A DNA stretch of 64,000 nt from Salminus brasiliensis (taxonomy: Eukaryota > Chordata > Actinopteri > Characiformes > Bryconidae), in the NCBI RefSeq assembly GCF_030463535.1, contig NC_132888.1, positions 3,169,980-3,233,979 on the forward strand. Direction: 5' to 3'. The notes beneath the pieces are model-generated. The model saw only the letters and a list, made by a program, of their open reading frames with translations, was not told where the DNA came from and ran no database searches. Made by a program: the position numbers and the translations under genes. Shown in pieces: positions 52,001 to 62,200 of this stretch (positions are counted from its first letter, which is position 1; every line of letters begins with the position of its first letter).

Positions 52001-55000
52001 CCCTGTTATCGATATCCCGGCGCTCTAACCGCTGAGCCACCACTGCCCCGAGTCTATAGGTATAACATGCAATTCGGATCAGTCCAGATCCAGTGAGTCT
52101 GGTATTTCGTACCCTGTGTTGAATCAGTGTCCAGTGCAGTGCTGAGTGAATGCAGGTCCCAACAGCAGGTCTGCTGGTATTTCATATCCAATACTGAATT
52201 AGGAGGCATTAAGGTGGGCTTTTCTTCTTATTTTTTACTCATTAGTTCAGTTCGGAGGGCTGCGGTCAGCAGAAATCCTGCCTGTTGGATCCAGCCCACT
52301 GCAACCCTGCCACAGACACACACTGCTTCTTCCTGTCCTACAGCGCTGAGGGGCCGAGTGTGCAGTTTGAGCTGAGTGGGCCGGCAGAGGGATACGTGTC
52401 CTTCGCTCTGTCTGAGGATAAATGGATGGTGAGTGAGACGTTGTAAATAGTCAAATATGGTTTATTAGTTTTGCAGTTTAGAGTCCTAACATCTTATGGT
52501 AATATATAATCATATTTTTAGCTGCTTATGAAATATGTGCTGTATGTCCCGTATGTCCTGTACGTGACTCCTTTATCATGTGTGTTTCTGGTGCAGGGTA
52601 ATGATGACGTTTATCTGTGTGTGAATGACGGAGGGCGTGTCAGTGCAGAAGCAGCATACGTGACCGGCCGGACTCACCCAGAGATTGCTGAGAAGGTATG
52701 CTTTGTACATCACACACTGTATGGACAAAAGTATTGGGACACCTGCTCAGTCATTGTTTCTTCTGAAATCAAGGGTATTAAAGAGAGTTTATCCTGCTTC
52801 TGGTGGAGTAACTGTCTCTACTGTCCAGAGAAGAAGAAGGTGTTCTACTAGATTTTGGAGGAGCATTGCTGTGAGGATTTGATTGCATTCAGCAATTAGA
52901 GTGTAGTTCAGGATCTCGTCTCATCATCCACCACTCCCCAACTCATCCTATTTAAACGTACTGGATGGAGCACCACCATCCATCATGCCAGAGAACACAG
53001 TTCTTCCACTGCTCCACAGTTCAATGCTGGGGGGCTTTATACTCTTCCACTAGCCCACGCCTGGCATTAGGCAGCATGGTGCCAACAGCTTCATGTTGAT
53101 CTGCTCCAGAGAGTCCTATTCTATTGGCAGTACTTCTCTACAGGGACTAGACAAGCTGTGTGTGTGTGTGACTTTGCACAGCAATTGGTGCACCTTAAAG
53201 TAGCTAAATGTATTTATTAGAAGGGGTGTCCACAAACATTTGGACATGTAGTGTTCTACAGTGTACTGTATTTATCAGTATTTATTGGGCTGGTTTTAAG
53301 GGAAGAGTGCTCCACTTGTACTGGTCTGTGCAGGCTGTGCTGAGTGATGTTGGCTGGAGAGTCGCTGATGGAGTGATTCAGTGCAGGTTTCGTAGAGCCA
53401 TCTACATCCCTGAGGACCCCCAGCGCTTCAGCCTCAACCTTACCTACTATCTCTTCATCGCACATGGCGCTGCTGAGCATGGTGAGTACAGTTCAGTTCA
53501 AGACTTACAGCAAATAAAGCAATAACTTAAAGGCTATTGTGATGAAGCGGATCAGAGGATCGCTGGTTCGAATCCCGGTCATCCTACTAGCCATCGGCAG
53601 CCGAGGCACCCTCCAGGGTGGGTAGATGGCTCTCCCTCCGCACATCACTTTTTTCACTAAACGCAATCAAATCCTCACAGCAATGCTCCTCCAAAAATTA
53701 GTAGAAAGCCCTCCCCCCTGTCAGTAGAGACCCCACTTACTCCAACAAAAGCAGGATACACTCATTTAATACCCTTGATTTCAGAAGAAGCAGTGAATGA
53801 GCAGGTGTCCCAATACTTTTGTCAACATAATGTACATTTTCGTTAACAGTGATCTTATCCAGAGTCACTAAGTGAAGTGCTCTGGTGTTTCCTATGAAGC
53901 CTAGCCTTATGCGTGTGATAATAGGCTAAACATGATATTGCTATCAGTAAAGCAAGACCAGAAGCAGGCCTCCAAGTAAAGTTCGGCCTGATTTTGAGGC
54001 TCGGACGTCTCGGCGAGTTCAGCAAGAGCATGGCTGAGGTTAATGGATGAACATTACGACACTCTGTTTCATCTCAAGGCCTTGTTTTCATTGCTCATAG
54101 TGTAATGGACGAGTCCAGTAGATCTGGCCAGTAAACGTGTCATTTTTTATGACATCCAGCACTGATTGCGCCGCTGCACTTCCTAAATGATTCTGAGGAT
54201 CCGGAAAATTGAACTATATCAGCACTTGCTGATGATACACGAAGGCATGCCAACGATAAATGGGAATGGCCGGGTCAATGAGTGCACGGGCTGTAAAACT
54301 GGATTACAGCATGTGAGCTTAGCTCTGTTTCCTCAGACTTAAAGCAGCAGTATTCCAGACAGTTTACTTTTTCTAGCCTAACACTGGAGCTACCAGGCTA
54401 ATGTAGCTAGCTAGCAAGAATTAGAAGTGTATAGCTACACCACCAACTAGCATGGCAACTGACGTCTTATGGAAATCATCACATCCTCACTTGACACCAT
54501 GTCAAACTGTTGAGACACCTCCATAAAAGTGAGCAAAGATATATAACTATATGGACAAAAGTATTGGGACGCCCACATATTACTCCAGCAGGAGCTTTAA
54601 TTTCATTTTCACTTTAATATGATATAATAATATAACAGCTTCCATTTTCTGGAAAGGCCTTCTACAAGATTATGGAGTGTGTCTGTGGGAAGTTCTGCAC
54701 ATTCATCCAGAAGAGACACAGATGTTTAAACAGTAGAGAGAGCTACTCCAACAAAAGCAGGATACACTATTATTAATACCCTTGATTTTAGAAGAAGCAG
54801 TGAATGAGGTGTCCCAATACTTTTGTCCACATAATGTACATTTTCGTTAACAGTGATCTTATCCAGAGTCACTAAGTGAAGTGCTCTGGTGTTTCCTATA
54901 AAGCCTAGCCTTATGCTTGTGTTAATAGGCTAAACATGATATTGCTATCAGTAAAGCAAGACCAGAAGCAGGCCTCCAAGCAAAGTTCGGCCTGATTTTG

Positions 55001-56197
55001 AGGCTCGGACGTCTCGGCGAGTTCAGCGAGAGCATGGCTGAGGTCTATGCAGCTACAACAGCTTCATTTTTTGGAAAGGCCTTCTACAAGATTGTGGAGT
55101 GTGTCTGTGGGAAGTTCTGCCCATTCATCCAGAAGAGCCTTTGTGAGGTCAAACACCGATGTTGGACCCAATCCTGCGTTTATGGAGCTTGCTTTGTGCA
55201 CTGGGGTACAGTCAGTCATGTTGGAGCAGAAAAGGACCTTCCCCAAACTGTTTCCACAACGTTGGACATGTAAAAATAGTCCAGAATGTCCCGGACTGCT
55301 GAAGCATTAATCAAACCAACCCCTGGAAAACAAACTCATAGCATTATCCCTCCTCAGCCAAACTTTACGGCTGGCACAGTGCAGTCAGGCAGGTACTGCT
55401 CTCCTGGATGGTGGAAGATCTAGGAGGGAGGAAATTTCACCTGCTGACTTGCTGTTGTCTCCTATTAGTATTACTTTCAGTAATTCGTGCATTATTTTTA
55501 TACACTTGTGACAATGGGACTAAATGAGACACCTGAATTTTAAGTAAGAGTGAAAGGTGTGTCCCAATACTTTTGTCCAAATGGTGTGTTGTTTCATAGC
55601 TAAAATCAGTTAAAGCCTGAATTCACTCTTTACTTTAGTCCATGTTCTAGATAACAGTGAGTCTTACAGTGTCAGAAACCACATAATCAAATCAAATCAA
55701 ACACCTCCATGCGGTTTGAGGACAGAGGATGTTAGCACCATGCTAACTGGTGGGGTATAAGTGTCCATTATAATCCAGCTTGTTGGTGATTGGCTGCATT
55801 TGGGATAAGGGATAAAACTGTGGATAAAACTCGAAACATGCTGTTTCACTCGGTTAGCCATTGTTTTCAATGATACACTCATTTATGACAGAGCTGTACA
55901 GCTAGTCCAGCTCTTCATCCAGGCCTAAACAGGAAATTAGTATTGCTGCTGTAGTTTATGAGGACAGTGGTAAAGTATGTAATAAAGGAGCATAGCTGTG
56001 CTAACCTGTGTGTGTGTTTTCTTGCCTCAGGTGAGATCCATAAACATAAACGTCAGCCCCTCATATCAGCTCATCGGCAGGCCATTACCGGCCCGGCGGA
56101 GATAGTGACCGGATCCCGCTCTCCTTTATTGATGAAATACCACGGTGAGCACTTCTTGTTTACCAGTGTAATACACAAAGACACGTGCATATATACA

Positions 56198-56245
<48 letters not shown>

Positions 56246-59200
56246 TATATTATATAAATTATTATTAATTAATTTATTTGTGTATTTATTTTAATGTGTA
56301 CTACATTGTGCAGAAAAAAATCATATTTGAGTTTATTTTAATATCAATAGATAATTAGTAACTATTAAAAGAGTACTGATGTACTCAGATATACACTTAT
56401 TAGATATGGTCATATGTTATACATTTCCATATCAGTGCATCAGTAATTATTATAAACACTGTCTGTACAATTAAACCTCATTAAACATTCTGCATCTGCT
56501 GGAAATCCACTGCAGGTGCTTTGATGCTGATTGCGTGGATGATGGTGGGAAGCACTGGTATCTTCATGGCAGCCTTTTTTAAACCAGACTGGCCTGAAAA
56601 GACACTGTTTGGGCAGAAAGTCTGGTTTCAGGTATTATAATGAACTCCATAGTTACCACAACGAGCAGAAGCAACACACTGAATTTACACACTGGCCACT
56701 TTATTAGAAACACCTCCCATGTGCTTCTACTCATTCGTCACTTTATTTGAAACACCTACCTTACACGTCCACATATTGGCCACTTTATTGGAAACACCTA
56801 CCTTGTGCTTCCACTTACTGGCCGCTTAATTAGAAACATGTCTATTGCACTTCCACTTACTGGCCAGTTTATTAGAAACACCTGCTTTTTAACTCCATAT
56901 AAACTGTAGCACATTGTAGCTTCCCTTGTACTTTCACTCACTGGCCACTTTATTGGAAACACTTCCCTTGTATCTCTACTCACTGGCCACTTTATTAGAA
57001 ACACATTCTTTAAATTTCCATATAAATTGTAGCCCATCTGTCTTAATGAAATACTTACCTGTGTAGGTGCATCACTGCCTGATGATGCTGACGGTGATGC
57101 TCACTTTTGTGGGTTTCATTCTTCCCTTCATCTACAGGGGACACTGGAGCAGGGTGAGAGTTCTGTGTTTTGATGAATGTGCTCTAATGTAGAAGTTAAG
57201 GTGAGCCCAAACTGTATCCCAATATAACTCAATTAAAGAGCTGAAACTGTACTATAGTGAAAGTATGGTACTGTATCCCAATCTAACTCAATTAAAGAGC
57301 TGAAACTGTACTATAGTGAAAGTATGGTACTGTATCCCAATCTAACTCAATTAAAAGAGCTGAAACTGTACTATAGTGAAAGTATGGTACTGTACCCCAA
57401 TCTAACTCAATTAAAAGAGCTGAAACTGTACTATAGTGAAAGTATGGTACTGTATCCCAATCTAACTCAATTAAAAGAGCTGAAACTGTACTGTAGTGAA
57501 AGTATGGTGCTGTATCCCAATCTAACTCAATTAAAAGAGCTGAAACTGTACTATAGTGAAAGTATGGTACTGTATCCCAATCTAACTCAATTAAAAGAGC
57601 TGAACTGTACTATAGTGAAAGTATGGTACTGTATCCCAATCTAACTCAATTAAAAGAGCTGAAACTGTACTATAGTGAAAGTATGGTACTGTATCTCAAT
57701 CTAACTCAATTAAAGAGCTGAAACTGTACTATAGTGAAAGTATGGTACTGTATCCCAATCTAACTCAATTAAAAGAGCTGAAATTGTACTATAGTGAAAG
57801 TATGGTACTGTATCCCAATCTAACTCAATTAAAAGAGCTGAAATTGTACTATTGTATTTCTGTGGAAAGTGAGTCAGTTGGATGATACGGGTCAAACTCC
57901 ACTCATAACTGTAATTTCAGACCAGTAGGGGGCTCTGTTTCATTTCAGATGACTGTAAGGTCATGTGAGGATCAATGTGGTACATTTCACAGATTGCAGA
58001 ATGCACATCTGCACAGATTCTCTGATTTCCAAATCCCTGATATTCTTTATGTACACTGTGCTGTATTAGTCATTTGGGTCCAGCTTTACGTTATTTAATT
58101 ATACAATTTTTTTTATTTAAATTTAATTAATAATATATATATACCAATGGTTGCAGCTTGAAGTAACAATCTATCTATGTATCTATGTCTCTATCTGTCT
58201 ACCTATCTATCTATCTATCTATCTATATATATCTATATCTATATATATATATATATATATATACATACCATTGGTGACACAGATGTGCAAATGCACACAC
58301 ACATCTTGTCTAGCCCTGTAGAGAAGTACTGCCAATAGAATAGGACTCTCTGGAGCAGATAAGCATCATGAACCTATTGGCACCATGCTGCCTAATGCCA
58401 GGCGTGGGCTAGTAGAGGGGTATAAAGCCCCCAGCATTGAGGAGCAGTGGAAGAACTGTGTTCTCTGGAATGATGGTGGTGGAGCTCCATCCAGTACTTT
58501 TAGGATGAGTTGGGGAGTTGGGGAGTAAGAGCTCACCTCACTAACACTCTTGTTGCTGAATGCAATCAAATTCTCACAGCAATGCATCTCGAAAATCTAG
58601 TAGAAAGTCTTCTTCTCTGGACAGTAGGGACAGCTACTCCAACAAAAGTAGGATCAGCTCTTTTTAATACCCTTGATCTCAGAAGAAACAATGTATGAGC
58701 AGGTGTCCCAATACTTTTGCCCATTTAGTGTATATAAAGGGGTTTGGTGCCAAAATGCACGATATATTCATAATAAAAAATTCATCATTATGTGCCATAA
58801 TGCAGTGTGTTTTGTGCAGGGAGCCAGTGCTCACGCTGCTCTGGGCTGCATTGTGATGACCCTCGCTGTAATACAGCCCATAATGGCGGCCTGCAGACCA
58901 GCACCAGACTCATCCCGGTAAACTGCTCCCATTTACAGTACTGATCATCTGACAGCTCTGAAAGCACAATTACCTGTGTTTGGATGCTGCGCTTGGATTG
59001 GATGTACAGTAAACTAAACAATGAAGGCCCTCCTAACCTCCTGCATGTCTTTCCTCAGGAGGTGGATATTCAACTGGCTGCACTGGGGATCTGGAAATGC
59101 TGCTGAAATCATCGCAGGTAACATCTGCTCTGAATATCCCTTCGTTTTTAATACACCTGCTTCATTTATCACACCAGTCTCTCATCATATGGGAATCCCC

Positions 59201-62200
59201 TTCTCCACAGGTGTTGCCATGTTTATTGGGATGCAGCAACAGTCTCTACTTCTCCCTTCCTGGACCTCTGGGGTTCTCACTGGATTTATCGTTTTGGTGA
59301 TATTTCTGAAGATTATGCTGTTTGTACACAGAAGAGGTCTCTGCAAGCGAGGTGAGTATCATTCACGCCAATCTGGGGTGCATTTTGATATCTGAATATT
59401 TAGGATAATATGGGAGAAGAATATTCTGATATGCGATATAGTTAAGTGGAGGTGACGGGGTGGTAATGGGGTTCATCATGGACACAGAAGGTACTACAGG
59501 ATCAGTAGCTACTATAAATGAATCAGTATCTACTATAAATGATTCAGTGTCTACTGTAAATGATTTGGTATCCACTATAAATGATTTAGTATCTACTGTA
59601 AATTATTTGGTATCTACTATAAAGGATTCAGTATCTACTGTAAATGATTCAGTATCTACTGTAAATGATTTAGTATCTACTATAAAGGATTCAGTATCTA
59701 CTGTAAATGAATTGGTATCTACTATAAAGGATTTAGTATCTACTGTAAATGATTCAGTATCTACTAAAAATGATTTAGTATCTACTGTAAATGATTTGGT
59801 ATCTACTATAAAGGATTTGGTATCTACTGTAAAGGATTTAGTATCTACTGTAAATGATTCAGTATCTACTATAAATGGTTCAGTACCTACTGCAAATGAT
59901 TTAGTATCTACTGTAAATGATTCAGTATCTACTGTAAATTATTTGGTATCTACTATAAATGATTTAACATCTACTATAAATGATTTGGTATCTACTGTAA
60001 AGGATTTAGTATCTACTGTAAATGATTCAGTATCTACTATAAATGATTCAGTATCTACTGTAAAGGATTTAGTATTTACTGTTAATTATTTGGTATCTAC
60101 AATTCAATGATTTAGTATTAACTATAAATGATTCTGTATGTACTATAAATTATTCATTATTTACTATAAAGGATTTAGTATCTACCGTAAATGATTCAGT
60201 ATCTGCTGTAAATGATTTGGTATCTACTGTAAATGATTCAGTATCTGCTGTAAATGATTTAGTATCTACTGTAAATGATTTGGTATCTACTGTAAATTAT
60301 TTGGTATCTACTATAAAGGATTTAGTAAGGATTTAGTAGATACTAAGGTAAATGATTCAGTATCTACTGTAAATGATTCAGTATCCTGTAAATGATTTAG
60401 CATCTACTGTAAATGATTTGGTATCTACAATTCAATGATTTAGTATTAACTATAAATGATTCTGTATGTACTATAAATTATTCATTATTTACTATAAATG
60501 ATTCAGTATTTACAATAAATGATTCTGTATCTACTATAAATGATTTAGTATCTACTATAAATGATTCAGAATTTACAATAAATGATTCAGAATCTACAAT
60601 AAATTATTCTGTATCTATGATAAATGATTTAGTATCTACTATAAAGGATTTAGTATCTACTGTAAATGATTCAGTATATACTGTAAATGATTTAGTATCT
60701 ACTGTAAATGATTCAGTATCTACTGTAAATGATTTGGTATCTACTATAAATGATTTAACATCTACTATACATGATTTGGTATCTACTGTAAAGGATTTAG
60801 TATCTACTGTAAATGAATCAGTATCTACTATAAATGATTCAGTATCTACTGTAAATGATTTAGTATCTACTGTAAATGATTTGGTATCTACTATAAATGA
60901 TTTAACATCTACTATAAATGATTTGGTATCTACTGTAAATGATTTGGTATTTACAATTTAATGATTCAGTATTTACAATAAATGATTCTGTATCTACTAT
61001 AAATTATTTAGTATCTACTATAAATGATTCAGAATTTACAATAAATTATTCTGTATCTACTATAAATGATTTAGTATCTACTGTAAATGATTTGGTATCT
61101 ACAATTGAATGATTCCGTATCTACTATAAATGATTCAGAATTTACAATAAATTATTCTGTATCTATGATCAATGATTTGGTATTTACTATACATTATTTA
61201 GTATCCACTATACATGATTCAGAATCTATAATAAATGATTCAGTATCTACAATCAAATATTTAGTATCTACTATAAATGATTTAGTATCTACTGTAAATG
61301 ATTCAGTATCTACTGTAAATGATTTGATATCTACAATAAATAATTCTGTATCTGCTATAAATGATTTCATAATTGCTATGAAACTACTGTGTAAATGATG
61401 TGTTAGGATGTCAAAGAATTGAAGTGTGCGCCTACATACAGGCCTTCAGGGTGACCTCGGCTCTACGGGTTAATAAGGTTATATTACAGCACTGGATAGT
61501 CCACCATCACCTCCTGTAGATCAAACTCAGGTGAACTTCACATCAACATCAGGATTAGACTCGGGGTCAGGTCCAGGATTAGGTTTAAGTAAAGGTGACT
61601 GCAATAGAATTAAAAGCAGGTCAAGTTCCTACAAAGCATCTAAATTGTCCTTTCTGAATAAATATGTCTCAAAATGATAATATTTAATAATAATAATACG
61701 TATCAGTAAGTGATTCAGTGTTTCCCCTCTTTCTGTAGACGCTGACAGACTGGATGAACAAGCCATTCTGGCTAATCCTGCAGCGAGCAGAGATTGGGTA
61801 AGACGGCAGTACGAGCACATTATTGTCAATGGTGTTCACATCAGATTTGCCCTTAACTTAACCCAAGTACACGACACGTCAGGCTAACCAATTAGCCTGC
61901 TGAATTATAGAGCAGTGCATGCTGGGTCTAATGTGCTGTGTCAGTAGATTAGATAGTAGCTCAGTCAAATTCAAATAAAGATGCAAATTGGCACCGTTAG
62001 CATTTTAAAACACACATATTTAATATTACATTTAAATTACGCTCCTTTGCCTTTCAGTGTTTGACTTAAAGGGAAATTACACCGAGTTTTCAAATTTCTG
62101 TATAATTCAGTGTGTGAGATGTAAACAGGTGTTCAGAGTGGGGATTTGATTTAGTGGTTCATTGTAGAGAAACTCACCATCAAAGACTTCATTACAGTGG

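Noticed and set aside
52251..52428. Alternative FRRS1 exon 6 acceptor at GTTCAG
   Set aside because: It would shift the frame and lose the CGQQKSCLLD match. ATTAG at 52245 keeps phase.
53560..53580. tRNA gene from GGTTCGAATCCC
   Set aside because: Only the B-box word is good; there is no matching acceptor or anticodon arm visible.
57324..57644. 106-codon frame of 20-residue repeats as a gene
   Set aside because: Same reason: a 60-bp tandem array in an intron, with no start context or other gene signal.
59460..61398. Long open frames (216, 182 and 103 codons) as a repeat-protein gene
   Set aside because: The frame stays open only because the 21-bp unit is a multiple of 3. There are no flanking exons or promoter, and the array sits wholly in FRRS1 intron 14.
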